Part shown: piece after piece, positions 32,766 to 44,949 of the stretch
How positions within the stretch are numbered: the first letter of the stretch is position 1
How the letters are laid out: the number at the start of each line of letters is the position of its first letter
NCBI GenBank assembly: GCA_001939145.1
Contig: LSRX01000371.1
Location: 207,111-271,110 of the forward strand
Origin: Symbiodinium microadriaticum
Taxonomy: Eukaryota > Sar > Dinophyceae > Suessiales > Symbiodiniaceae
Direction: 5' to 3'
Length of the DNA: 64,000 bases
The notes under the pieces: model-generated
What the model was told of the DNA's origin: nothing
The model's input: the letters and a program-made list of their open reading frames with translations, nothing else
Database searches by the model: none
Translations under genes and position numbers: made by a program

Positions 32766-35700
32766 AATAAGCACCCCAACTCTAACAGCATATGGTCGTC
32801 CAGCAGACTCTAGTGCTGGAAACTCATGCGCCAACGGCCTCTTTGACTAAACAATTTGGGAAGCTCATCAGTAGCGGAAGCGATGATAATATGAGAGTGC
32901 TTCCATCTGCTGTAGGTGCCAGGCCCATGAACCGAGCAGCTCGTGCCACACGGTCTCCAATCCTGCCTTCTTCCGTGGGCCTGTCCATGCGCGACGTTGA
33001 GCCGAACTTGAAAGCTCGGCTGGCTTGGTGGCTTGGCTTCACTCAGGAGAGATCGCATGTCACTCGTGTGTGTTGGTCTAGACCACACACAGCAAGCATG
33101 GTGCTTGTCTTCAGCCCGTCTGAGGATTCGCTTAACGAACCAAGAGCACCTCAGCAGCGTGCCATAGGGCCTTGGCTGCTCAAGGCTCTGGTCACGGTTG
33201 CAGTCGTACCAGAACATGCGTCAGTGGAGATCAGCTGAGGCTGCTGCTGAGGAGGCTGCCCGTCCTTGTCAGGGCGGAATGCGCCGATGTCAATGTAGAC
33301 CTGGCCATGTTTCTAGTGTGGGAGGCGACCCGGCAGTATCTAGATGATGTGTTTCCATGAGGCCCTAGGCAACTGAGGCAACCGACAACCATCACGTTGC
33401 GCACTTCAGGACCTGAGGATGGATCCAATGCTTCGCTCTACTCAGGCTGACGGATGTGACGACAGCAATGAGTGCAGAAACTGACATCCTCGCCCCATGT
33501 TCCAGGGCTCTCACACCTCTTTAGGATCACGCTCCAATCCTTGTGTGGCAGGGTGGCATGAGAAATTATGGTCTGAGTGCAGCGATTTAAGTTGTTGGCC
33601 AAGTAATCCGAGAAGCACGACACACAGACATGCACACACAGGTTACAATTGCTGCCGCGATTCGTAGGCAGAAACTTTTTACACAGCGAGGCACACTGAC
33701 AGCAGCTGCACGAATCATATCGGCCTATGCTACGAAAGAGTGCGTCGTGTCCCGCCGAAAGAGCTTTGTGGCACACAGTGGCGCTGACTGCAAGGCAAGG
33801 GAGGGGGGTGCCTCCGTATGTGTTACCGCACCACACGCCCAAGGAGACTCACTTTTTCGGACATCAAGTGTTTTGAAAGGTTGCAGACGCACTTCCCCAT
33901 AATTAGGCTGAAAAGGTGTACGAGTACAGCCCCAGCCATGATTCGGCCAAAAACGAGCTCTTCGAAGTTCTACAGAGCAGTTCCCTGGAAGCACAATGCT
34001 GCAGATTTAGACGCAAGTGCAAGGCCAAAGCCGAATGGAAAACCGAATCTTCAAAATGCTGTTCTTCGTGGCCACAGAACAAATCGATACGAGCTGCAAT
34101 CGAGCTACAGTTGCAACTTGAGAAGCTGAGGCCCACGGCATGAGGCTCTGCAAAGGGTGCCATGTTTCCGTCAAGAATGCAATGCCTTGGCATGAATATC
34201 AGCAGTTCGCTGCATGATACACCATGTTGTAACACGAAGCTAAGCATCGCACACCACGAGCTCCGACTGCTTCGGCCTGTCGTGTCACAGCAGGGCTTGG
34301 AATCAGCAAGAGATGATCGAGAATCGAGACCGGTTGCAAACGCCTCCCCGATGATCTAGTCAGATGATCCGCCACATTCTGAGGACCCCGCAGATCAAGG
34401 TCTGCCAAAGCCACCCCAGCCAACAAAGACAGGGGCAAAGCCTTCAAAGCACGGTTCTGGTGACAGTACGGCTTCTAGTCAGCTCTTCGATGCCCTCGAG
34501 AAGCGACAGCATGCACAGGTCCGACTCTGTCTGAGCTCTAAAGTCTCAGCTTCGAACTCGCTTCTGGTAGAACGTGGCCTCTCTGCGACCCAAAGATTCC
34601 TTGGCAGATCTGCTTCGTCGAAGGCTACGTGTCCGGAAAGCAATGTGGGCGCTGCTTTCCAGATTTTATCGTCGAAGTCTTCGCCCTCCAGTGTCGGCAG
34701 GCCATCACATTACAAAGATGCTGAAGCTTCCATGAGGCCTCCTCCCAGTCTATCTTTTTGGTGCGCCTCAGCAAAAAGCAATGCTAAACAGCTTCTTCGA
34801 GAGACATTTTCGGTCTGGTTTCTGCTCGGAGAAGGGGCAGGAAGTGCAGCGTCGAGGCATTTTTTGCATGCACCCGGAAGGCAACGCATGCCTTAATCAA
34901 AGCATTGAGTCCGCAGCAAGTCGAAAGGGCTCATCATCTGAATCTTTGGTGTGCACCAGGCTTCTTCCTCAAAGCAAGGCAATCACGGAGGCCCGTCCCC
35001 GAAGTTCGATCTTGGGGTGCTTGCTATCTCTGCTTTCTGTGTGGCTTGCTTTGCCTGAACCGCATCGAAGCACATGGTGAAAGGATGACCGCATTTCGCT
35101 GAAGGGCCTCCGGCAGCTGCTCAGGCACGGCCTTTTCTTTGTCAAGTGCTGCAGACCACATTTTCTTTTGCTTGTCGTCCTTGAATTGCACAGTGTGGGA
35201 GCAGGATATACGTCCGGCTCCTCTCATGTCCGGACAAGGACAAGCAGCTCCGGGTTTGGTTGAAAAAATGTGAGGGCAACACTGCTTGACGCCGCCGCCT
35301 CTTCCACTCCTGCAAGCATCGTGTGTGGTGTGGGGCTCCCTGCTTACACGTAAGACTAGTAGCGGACCTACTCGCTATGTTTGTCGAACTAGGGACCTTC
35401 GACGTAGTCTCACTGTAAACACACTGTGTCGCTTAGTTGTCTTTGCCGGCAACCTACTCTATTTTGGAGCTGTTTAATTGAATGTGTTAGCTGACAAAGA
35501 CTCGGCCTCTCGTTTTTGCGTAGCCAGCTTTGTACCTCGCACCGTCGCAACTTGAAGTAAGTCTGCTGTGAAGCCTGCCATCTGATCTTCACATGGCAAC
35601 GATGTCAGTCAGCGACAGCAAGCGAGACCAACTCCATGGCAGACATGATCACCATTGAGTACCCGAGCACAGTATGAGTGCCAGTGTGATTTTCGGGACT

Positions 35701-36340
35701 ACAGAGAAATCCTTGTTTTGCTCACATCTTTGTGCGCGAAATCACATCGCTTGGTGATGTCACGGATGCCTCCTGCGAATTGACGTGACTGGCCATGTGG
35801 AAAAACTTGTGCCAAGCCTCAGGAGGCCAAGTCGAGGAGACAGTGCTGACAGAAAAGAGAGGAAGGCAGGGAGGCAGGAACCGCGCGAAAACGACAAGGC
35901 AGGTTGACCGTTTGTCGTTCTGAATTTCTTGTAGGGACCCGTTGCACTGGCAATTTTCAGGTTCTCGTTTTCTGTCCGGTAGCGTAGCTCTTCTGGAAGC
36001 GAATCTACGCTTCCCCCGCCAACATCGAAGCGACATGATGCCAAGGGTATCTGTAAGCTAGCTTGCGAAGTGCAGAGTCGGATCGACTTCCGCAATCTTA
36101 CAGGGTCGACGCGAAGATGTTGCTTTATGTGGCCTAAGCCATCTTAAGCCTCCAGCTTCCCTTGTAGACAACAAATACCGTTTCATGGTCGGATTCTTCG
36201 CGATCTCAGGCGTCAAGCTCGACATCTTGAACGATCAGACTTGACTAGACCAAGAACGGATGCAACCACGTGCCTTCTTCGCCCGATGCCTGCAGCTTTA
36301 CAGCTGCCTGCACTCGCTCGTTGCGCAGCTCTGTTGCAGC
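32766..36340. other. Region of uncertain coding content
   Basis: Between 32792 and 33238 both strands are open, so no choice is possible. A minus segment at about 33560-33438 reads HKDWSVILKRCESPGTWGED. One at 34447-34370 reads LPLSLLAGVALADLDLRGPQ. A third at 36000-35890 reads PEELRYRTENENLKIASATG. These look like exons of minus-strand genes but have no recognised domain. I could not assign the remainder. Confidence 0.35.
35100..35200 (-). CDS. Charged exon of an unidentified gene
   Basis: The minus strand reads HTVQFKDDKQKKMWSAALDK then EKAVPEQLPEALQ. It is clearly protein-like: lysine- and glutamate-rich with spaced hydrophobics, probably helical. It is too short to name. Flanking exons were not placed. 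Confidence 0.4.
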
Positions 36341-37340
36341 TCTGCGCCGTCAAAGATAATTACTCCAAAATCGCAGTCGCGCCTCTTCTGCTTCGTGCCA
36401 GTCGCACAGCTCTCCAAGTGCATCAGCTTTGCGGTACAGGGCCTGTGCTCCATGTATATACATCTTATGATGTCCTGTGCTTCGCCTAAGTGCAAATCTA
36501 TGCACGACGTGTCGATGGGCCTTCACGTTGCCTGGCTCGTCGAACAAAGCCTCGTCGCAAAATCCGACGGCTTGTCGAAACCTGCACGTGCTTGTATCCC
36601 ACCGGAGCATACCACATTGCACACAAAGCATGCTCAAACCCCCTTCTCCGGCCAGCAATCCTAGGGCTGCGACTTCTTTAGCCTCATGTGCGCCAAGGCC
36701 TCGACTCTACAAACCGTTGACCTGTGGATCTCATCAGCTCGCTAGACACTTCGCTTGTTTGTCCTTGGGCGCCTGCGAGATTTAGCAGCAACGCGACTCT
36801 CATTTTGAGAACACGGCCATCCTCTTTCTCCTGCTGACAGGTAACCGAACTACTGGGAGCTGACGCAAGCGATTCTGAAAATCTGGAAGTGCTATGTAAA
36901 GTCTGCGACGACCTCAGCCTCTGCGTGCTTCGAGCCCTGGAGAATTCCAATCCTGTGAGGACTTTCTGCTGCCTGGAAGACTTGAAGAAGCTTGCACCCT
37001 TCCCTTCGTCTTGGAAGCGTGCAGGCCCCGTGTCCCACTTGACGGCCTCGCAAGGGATGGATGCCTAGCACTGCGATTCCACGAGGCGCCTTCCGAGTTC
37101 GGAGCGGGATGGAGTCCAAAGCTTGCAGCCAGCCTAAAGGCGCTCTTTCTGACTTTGGGCTACAGTAGCTAGCACCCTCACAAAAGCAGCCTCACGTTCA
37201 CAGTCCACGGCATGTAATCGCTTCATTCACTTCGCCGCGAGCGAACTTGTCCTTGCCCTGGCCTTTGAGATGGTCCTCGGAGCCACTGGAAGGAGGACTC
37301 TTCCACAGCTCGCTTGACGATCTTGACGGCACTCCGAGCA
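36330..37340 (-). CDS. TPR-domain protein, immunophilin/co-chaperone type, partial
   Basis: Five exons can be joined in frame. About 37340-37220 ends LKGQGKDKFARGEVNEAI (start of TPR1). 36830-36777 reads EKEDGRVLKMRVALLLNL. 36699-36674 reads ALAHMRLKK. 36581-36521 reads FRQAVGFCDEALFDEPGNVK. 36442-36383 reads ALYRKADALGELCDWHEAEE. Joined, these follow the three-TPR module of FKBP-type immunophilins and Hsp90 co-chaperones (KxxGNxxFKxGxxxxAI, then LLLNLAxxxLKLKxxxxAVxxCDxAL, then NVKALYRxAxAL). Introns are 36776-36700 (GC-AG, 77 bases), 36673-36582 (GT-AG, 92) and 36520-36443 (GC-AG, 78). A GC donor follows 36383. The peptidyl-prolyl isomerase or other N-terminal domain was not found, so the exact family is open. 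Confidence 0.7.
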
Positions 37341-38913
37341 CCCGTGCAGCTTGCTCATAACCAGGAAGTTCCTCGACATCCTGCTTTCAATTTCACTCCC
37401 AGCACCTCTCTTTGTTTCATGCTCTATGCAGAACGACTCCACCAAGTAGAAACATATTCCGTTACCTGGCTGGCTTAATACAAGTCAGTATGCTGTTGTA
37501 CTCAACAGGGTTGGGCCCCTGCGTTCGTTAGTTTCCCGACCAAACTGACTGGACACGTACGACGTGTCGCCCCGAAAAGTTGCTGGCCTGGCGGGTGGGT
37601 GCGCTTTCTGCCATCGTGTACTCGTTGCAGCTCACTTCAAGTCAACTACCACGCGACGTTTTTGTGCTTGATGGGCGTGGCGACATCTGTCAACAAGTCC
37701 GTCACTGTGCAACACGCTAAAGCGGCAAACAGCCGCAACGAAACCTACCATGCGTGTCGTGGCTACCCTTGCAGCGATGGCTCGCTACATTCAGTAGCGC
37801 CCTCGCCGAGTGCAAGGACCAACACAGGTGCATCGACCGATTAAGGCCTGTACAATCGACACATTGCAGGCATGGAGCTTTCAGTCAGCCTTTGGCTTTC
37901 GACTGTCTGCTCCGCAACTTGTAGCATTGACATTAACCTTTTTCAGTTACAGAGGAAGGCTCGCGAAGCACTGACATTGTCCACTAGTGTTTCTGGCTAG
38001 ATTCTAGATGCCGAACTCAGGGTGCGCCACACCTCCCATTTCTACCATCGAGTGGCTCAGCCGAATGCTTTGAACAATTCTCCTCAGCTTGTACTCACTG
38101 CTCGAGAAGAAATCCCACACCAACAGTTCGATTGTTCGACGGACAACAAGCACTCAACCACAGAGGTAAGGTTCGAGTGGTCTGAGCGGGCAAGTCCTGC
38201 CGAGGGATCGTGGCCATTGCCTCCAAAAGCGTCAGCAGCTGCGCGGACTCACCCTGCACGGCATGCACAACACTCTGAGTTGTGGATGTGGTCCGTAAAT
38301 CGGAGTCAGGTTCCGGGCGACATTTCTGGGATCCGAAGACTGATTCATCCAAGCGGTCTGACCAAATTCTTATCCTCTGAAGTCTCCGTACCATGCATCC
38401 CGGTGATGCTCAGGGCCTTGTGTGTTTGTGGCCGATCGGCGTGCACTGTTGCATCCAGACCCCTGCGCGACGGATGTTTTATGAACGGTACATGCAGGAA
38501 TGGGAGCACTATCTGAAAGCCAGCTAGGATGAAGAAGTGTCCACAGGCAACTGCAACTGTCTAGAGCTGTATTCAAGAGTTGCACACCCGAGACACCGGC
38601 TGCCTGGCAAAAGATTCCTGCAAGCACGGCTGCATGAGTGAGTGCGGCTCTCTAAATGGAGAGAGGTCCCAACAAACCCGACATACTGCTGTTTGTCCCT
38701 ACGCATGAAACTCATCCCGGAAGAGGCTCAGCTTAACAGGCTCGACAGGGCGGTAAGGGCACAATCTCGAAAGGAAAGAACAACGTTCGTTTGAGTTCCA
38801 CCTCTCCAGGGGGTATTCTTTATTCAACGAGAAAGTTGATTGAACAAGGAAGAACTGGGGCTAACACAGTGTTCGAGACTGTGCAGAGTGTGATGCTTAC
38901 AATCAGCACCGCC
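37341..38913. other. Interval without a supportable gene
   Basis: Frames on both strands are short and overlap in antisense (for example 38022-38516 on + against 38095-38394 on -). There is no domain, repeat or RNA gene that I can recognise. Upstream exons of the TPR gene should lie here. Confidence 0.4.
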
Positions 38914-40747
38914 TTATTCCACAACTGGATGCCACCAAGTCTCTGTACATGTCTTTGAAGGAGTAGCCAGCAAGTTGGCAAAACGTGGTTCACGTGCCCA
39001 AGCATCAAGAAGGAATCGACGAGGACGTGCCCCGCGTGAAAGGAGCAAGCTGACCACTTCGCGGTTGCCTGCCTCCCCCGCATAGGTCAATGCCTCGCAT
39101 GCAACTTTCTCGACAGAGAAATGACCGGGCATGACCGGGCTCTCATATCTCGCTGTTCACCATGATGACAAGAAGCTGTGCCACCCTGCTTGTCAACAGC
39201 ATCGAGCCCGCATTTGCAAAAGATCAAGAATTGCGCGATGCGAGTTTGCCTTGTCTGACATCATGAAGCACTTTTCATATCTCTCTTGCATTTTCAGTCT
39301 TTTTTCGATAGCTCCCTCTCCCTCTAGTTGTATTCCAAGCATCGATTGCCGGCACGGATTTCCCAGTGCGTAGAAGAAGCAACTCCTCGCCAACAACCTA
39401 AACACCCTTTCTGCCGGGTCGTTTGAATACGAAGCTACCACTAAAAGCCAAGCCTCAACTCGTGGTCTCTCCTCTCGGGGAAAAGCTGGTGAAAGTATTG
39501 ACTTTTGTTGCAGACGGCACGTTGCTGTTGCGGACAAACGGATCGCAACGGGCATGGACCTTGGTCGGGCTTGGGAACCGCAGAGGATTGCACGGCAGAA
39601 CGTTTGTGGTCGTTGTTGGTGCCGGTGCAGACATGGAAGTGGCCAAAGAAGCGTGCCTTCTGTTCTAGTGCTTGCCCATCATATTTTTGGCCGCACCGGC
39701 CAATGAAGCGTGCCTTCTGTTCTAGGGTTTGCCCATCGTATTTTTGGCGGCACCGAATTGGGGGTCGCGCGCGACGACTGTGCTTAGCCCAGCGATTTGA
39801 CATACGTCTGTTTCTAGATCTGCTTGGCCCATTGTGACTCCAAAGGCTCACGTACCCAGGTCAGCTGTTCAGGCGGCCACCTTTTCCCATGGCACACAGC
39901 ATCCCATCCCATCGTACAACTAATCTGGGCCTCGAGCCTGCAAATTTCTTTCTAGTTCATGACAAAACTCTGCTGGAGACATGACCTGTTTTTAGATTTT
40001 TTAGGCTGTAAGCGAAGGCCCGTTCATGCCATTTATGTCGACAGGAAGCAAGTGAAGTTCGACAGCGGAACCAGGCAAGCTATGCAGAGTGGGCATGGAT
40101 GTGTGCGATCGCCGACGACACATCCCGGACATGGCTTGCTCTCTCGTGCAGCGAAATAGCACTCCTGGACATCCGGCACATTGACAACTGCATAGCACTT
40201 CCGCATGATAATGTGGCAAATTTCTGACGCAGGTGTCCTGCCCTCTGCATCCCTGGCATGTACCGAAGATGGGGTGTGCTCGGCCAACAATTGGACCACT
40301 CCTAGATGCAGCTTCGAAAGGCTTCAACTTGCAAAAAGCTCTACGGACGGCATAAGTCTGCTGCAAGTAGGTGCGGAGGTGATTAGGTGGCCTCAAAAAG
40401 GAGTGCTACAAACACAAGATTAGAGCCAAGGCTCTGACATCGTTCAAACAAGCAACATGCGCAGCGTTCCTCCCCATGTGGTCCACATCAAGAGGATTCG
40501 CACGCCATTGCTTCAAGAGCCGCCTCGAAAGTGTGATTGGTCCGCTTCGCTGGTTTCGTCTGTCTATCGTTCATTGTCTGCCTGCAGACCCACAGATGTC
40601 TGATGCGTGGGAATAATTGAGATCCAGCTGCTGTGTCAGCTCTGTGTGGCCGTATAGGGCTGCTCGTGCAAGCAACGTTGCTCCATTGCGGTCTCTGCTG
40701 TCGGGGCTGACGCCCGCTCGCAGAAGGAGCTCCTCGGCAGGAGAGAG
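38914..40747 (-). CDS. Ankyrin-repeat protein, minus strand, partial
   Basis: Three exons carry ankyrin motifs in transcript order. 40747-40620 reads AEELLLRAGVSPDSRDRNGA then TLLARAALYGHTELTQQL. 40305-40204 reads VVQLLAEHTPSSVHARDAEG then RTPASEI. 39110-38990 reads EAGNREVVSLLLSRGARPRR. The repeats are diverged but keep the loop-to-helix pattern (DxxGxTxLxxAxxxGHxExxxxL). Introns of several hundred bases separate them. A segment at 39260-39196 (DKANSHRAILDLLQMRA) may be another half-repeat. No other domain was seen. The ankyrin-like exons at 42.1 and 42.9 kb may belong to the same gene, which would then start upstream of 43 kb. Confidence 0.55.
39643..39757 (+). repeat. 57-bp tandem duplication
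   Basis: Two adjacent units share GAAGCGTGCCTTCTGTTCTA and TTTGGC.GCACC. They differ at a handful of positions (GTGCTTGCCCATCATA against GGGTTTGCCCATCGTA). The duplication sits in a likely intron of the minus-strand ankyrin gene. Confidence 0.93.
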
Positions 40748-41639
40748 CCAATGATTGCATCAGCTCTTCGCACGTCTGTCTCTGCATGAAATGGACCTGC
40801 TGCCATGCTTCGCAGCAAGCAGTGTGGCCTTTTCCTGCTGCCAGGTGTGCACAGACACCACCCAGCTCAGGAGTCAGCGGACCCTCCGATCCACGTTGAG
40901 GTACGAGCAGCCTGCGAAGCCTGGCAGCTTTTTTCTACCTGCACAATTCTGACCCGGGTGTGAGGCTGTACTGCGCTGGGACTTGGCTTCGAAGTCAACT
41001 CCATAGGGGCCGCTGATCTACCCGGTTTGCAAATTCCAGCACGGTGAAATTTTGTTCAGGCAGCCACGCTCAAGGCGGCAACTTGTGATACTTAGTCCAA
41101 TAGCTTTCGTAGTGATTTGGCTCTTGTCACTTTCCGGCTGCTTTCAATTCCACCCTATTATGTTTTTTTCCCGCCCGCTGGCACGAGCAAGTTTCAATTT
41201 TGCATCGGAGCTGTGCATGCATCTACACTGCAACTAGCGTATGTGGCATCCTGACGCGGCTCCCTCCCAGCGTCCCCTCGCAAAGCCGCCTTGGACACAG
41301 TGACTTCCACTTGCGCAAGGGTGACTCTCACACAGCAGATCTTCATCATTTACTTTCGTGCGAGTTGTTCCTCTTCCTCATTTCGATGGACCGATGGATG
41401 ACAATGAAGCATATCCACGCCTCATACAAGCTTCTGAGGCGTGTGGGAGTTGGGGGCTCCGAACAAAAATCCGTCCGAATGCGCACTCAAACGCAAACTG
41501 TGAAGTGCGCACATGAACATGCCGAGTGAAGGCTTGACTTGGTGATCCTACGTGCACACTTCGCCGTGACCTCGGCAGATCACCTCGCCGGCCTCTGCTG
41601 GGATGCAGTGGGATTCATGGACACCACTCTGTTTTGAGG

Positions 41640-43000
41640 ACGAAGGAGCTTTTTTGGATTCAGTCGTGTGCAGCTGGGGTACAAGCAACGAGTATCTTGT
41701 CCTCGATTGGCACGCTGGTGCTTCGCACAGTTGCGTTGAAGACCACCTCCACGAGCACTTTAACTTTGCGGCTGGTTTGCATCAGCTGCACTTGCTCTGA
41801 CATGAGTTCCTGGGGCCAGCCTTTCTGCCTTCTGCTGGCGAGGCGGATCTCGAAGCACTGGGACTCTCAGCCTCGCAAATCGTTCATCTCGTGGGGGGGG
41901 CAACTGCGTGCTGAATTGACTTCCCTTTAATTTACGAGGCTTCGCTGTGCTGCAGTCTAGGCTCCAACGTTCCTGTGCTTTCCTCCAGCAGAGTTGCAGT
42001 GGTGGAGCCCGTGTCTGCGAAGGTCCGATAAGCCTCCGCACACTTTCTCCAAACAAGACACGTTCCCCAGAGGTGAAATTGGTGCGCTCTCGCTCCCGGG
42101 ATGAGTCCAAGGTTCTGTCAAGGGTTTTTCTGTGGTCGGCGAGGGCGCCGGCGGATCTGCCAGTATGTAGTCCACCAAGTCACCTCGGCGGGCACAAACA
42201 AGCCGAAGCTGCCTTTGACATACGTTGCTGCAAGTCACCAGGTCCAGAATGCGGGACCGTGACCGTTGTCAATGTAGTGGAATGCTCCACTTAGGTAGAC
42301 TGCTGTGCGTAGATACTTGCAGGGGCCTGGGTCTTACCCCTACCCTCCCCGGACATACGAGGGGCACGTAGGGGGACAATGGTCAATAAAGAAAGGCCCT
42401 CGTGTTTGGGGTAGCTGGCAGTGAGTCAGTACTGAAAGACCTGCGATTTCTCCTTGAGGTGCCTCCCCCCCGCCTCATACCTCCTGACCCGACAGCAAAA
42501 TCCAGTACTTCTCTGCAACTGTGTCTGCCGTTTCTGTGCTGGGTGTTCGAACCACCTTTCCACTTGTACTGGATCCTTGCGTTTGGGGCAAGTCGGAATT
42601 ATGCTTCAGTTTGCTGTTCTCCCAGTTGTGGGTCCTGGGCTCACAGAACTACAGAAAGGAGCCCTGCGGGGGTTCGCTTTTCCCTGCACAAGCTTTTTTG
42701 CGATGTTCTATGGATTGTCACGGTTCCACTTTGAAATGGCTTCAAACTTGTTCCAGGTGAAAAAGGTCTTAACATGCGCGCGCGTTCCGCCTTTAGAATT
42801 CCAGCCCAACCTGTTACAACTACTGACGGAACCTTGAAGCTTGCACTATAGGTCTTGAAAGCATTCGAAGACCTCCTCAACTCCGTTGTCGCTTCGAGCA
42901 AGCCACCGATTCGCACAACATCGGCATCTTCAAACGCCAACCTGAGTGGCATATCATGCAATGCGCAACTTCGTCCGCATACCGTTGAACTTAAGTTCAT
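41640..43000 (-). CDS. Exon cluster with ankyrin-like pieces, unidentified gene
   Basis: About 42960-42845 reads LAFEDADVVRIGGLLEATTE after an ACTCAG acceptor. About 42220-42130 reads LVCARRGDLVDYILADPPAP. Both resemble ankyrin helices. About 41860-41660 reads FEIRLASRRQKGWPQELMSE then VQLMQTSRKVKVLVEVVFNA. This last is an excellent coding stretch of unknown family. All three lie on the minus strand and could be 5' exons of the ankyrin gene at 38.9-40.7 kb. Confidence 0.4.
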
Positions 43001-43559
43001 GCTCCTTCGTGAATATGTCTGCGAGCAGGCTGCATGTCGAATATTCCAGCCAGCTCTTTGTCCGACACGTCGCTCGCAGGAACACGGAGCTTGAGGCGTA
43101 CAACTCGCCGAAATTGGTCAGGGCTAAGCAAGCCTCTCAATGGAAAATGTGGGCCGGAAGGCATACGCTCGCAAAAAGGCCAGGACAAAACAAGTGCCAA
43201 ACAACATTACGAACTTCTCAGGCCGTCGAGGCCTCTCCTTTCCACATCGAGTTTACGCCACAATCCTTAAACATCGAACGCAAGAATTGCTCATCTGCAA
43301 AACAAGCCTTTTCATGCTCTATGCTGGCAGGGCGCGTTCAGCGACTTGATCGGGGACACAACCGCCAGTATATGCTCCGCACCGCAGACTGCGCAACACC
43401 CAACAGCATGCTCGGCACTGTCAGATGTTGAGAGCATGCGAAAGCCCCAAGCCTTTTGACAACATGCCCTCCATCAAAATTGGAAACGGACTGAATTGCG
43501 ACGAAGCTGACGAGTGACAATGGCAAGCCAGCGAATTGTGAACAACAACCGGCAAAGCT

Positions 43560-44634
43560 AAGTCGTGAATGCCCAGATTACGACCATGAGTACACCTATC
43601 ATCATCCATCGTACAAGTATGAGTGTTAAATCTGATTGGCAAGCTTTGCAGGCATAACATACTACAAGAACTTTCACTTCTTTCCGTTTGTTGCGCAAGT
43701 CTGCGATTAGGCTCAGCGGGGCTTGGGATCCGTGCCTTGTGCGAATGTTCTCCACTTCCCAGGCCGGGAGACTCTGGCACCTCTCATCTTCAAGACCATG
43801 ATGCCACAACCCCTATGGCATCACATGGACAGACAGGAACAAACATGCGGACAACGCACATCCCTTCGTCTACCTACTGCTCTGCAAGCCAAGTCTCGCC
43901 CTCGACCGTGGACGATCCACCAAGGGACAGCTTGGTGCGGGCAGCTTGCGGGTGCTTCGCCTGCCAAGCTCTGCGCCTCTCGGGCAAAGATTTGCAAGCA
44001 ACTGGCATTTCCCGGCCTGGGTGAGCGCACGGATGAGCTTTCCCAGAGCTCGCGCGGTGAGTCTGTACGGTGTGTGTAGCGTCTCCAATTCGGTGATGGA
44101 GGCCTAGTCCTGGGGCGGGATCAGCATGACACGCATCATTGCAATCACAGCCACATGCACCATTCATCATCACCATCATCATCACCAGAACCCCGGGATG
44201 ATGATGATGGTGATGATAGTTGTTCCGCAACATCACCAGCTCAGTTATTGACAATCACGAGCATGTTCATCATCCTCCTCATCATGGCTTCCAGAACTTG
44301 CGGCCGGTAATTCAGTATGTCATGTGTGAACAGGAAGATTTTGAGAGACAACTCCACAGCTGACTTCCAAGCGAAGTTGCTCAGCGTTCTCTGGTCGCAA
44401 CGCTTCCCAAGTGTCAGCTGCGTCCGGCATCTTGGCCAGTGCGATTACTTCGGAAGACTTACTACATTGTAAGAACCTTACAGCATGTGCTGGTCTCATG
44501 GTGAACCACGGGAGTGATAACCGTTGCTGCATGCTGCTGTTTAGTGCATGCTGTTGCTGCTGCTGCTTTTGCTCTGGTGTGACTTGCCGTGATTCCCATG
44601 CCGTTAGCGTCTGATAATCAATGCGTGCGGGCAA
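43560..44634 (-). CDS. Exons of an unidentified gene with a polyglutamine tract
   Basis: 44620-44320 reads RQVTPEQKQQQQQHALNSSM, then EVIALAKMPDAADTWEALRP, then SCGVVSQNLPVHT and a stop. 44080-43900 reads LGKLIRALTQAGKCQLLANL, partly ankyrin-like. 43800-43680 reads HGLEDERCQSLPAWEVENIR then SLIADLRNKRKEV. All three are on the minus strand with protein-like composition. The (CAT)n hairpin lies between the first two, in what would be an intron or an intergenic gap. The glutamine tract is coded by CAG and CAA repeats at about 44556-44575. Confidence 0.4.
44166..44280. repeat. (CAT)n microsatellite forming a hairpin
   Basis: Left arm 44166-44184 and right arm 44199-44217 are perfectly complementary over 19 bases, with a 14-base spacer containing CCCCGGG. 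A further CATCAT run lies at 44258-44285. Confidence 0.92.
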
Positions 44635-44949
44635 GCTAACGCAACCGGTCTGATGCTGTCACATCCTGGATCTGGGAGTCTACGCACCATCAGTTTCCTA
44701 TGAAACTGCGACTTTTTGTTTCATGTCTTCGGCCGCCACAATGGCTGCAACATGTACAAGTTGCAGTGGCAAGACAAGATCTACACCGGCAGTCTCCAGT
44801 CATCCTCTCCAAAACCCCTCTGTTGATGCAACATTGCTGGTAGCTGCGTGTGCTCTGCTCGAGTCTGTGATGCCTTCGGCTCCTGAGGCTCTATGTCGGA
44901 GCTGAGCACGGCCTGACGAAGCTTTCGTGCGGAACTGAGCTTTGACTTT

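Noticed and set aside
32386-32834. Phenylalanine/leucine-rich minus-strand frames resembling membrane proteins
   Set aside because: They are the complement of the purine-rich low-complexity tract, so the hydrophobic residues follow from base composition.
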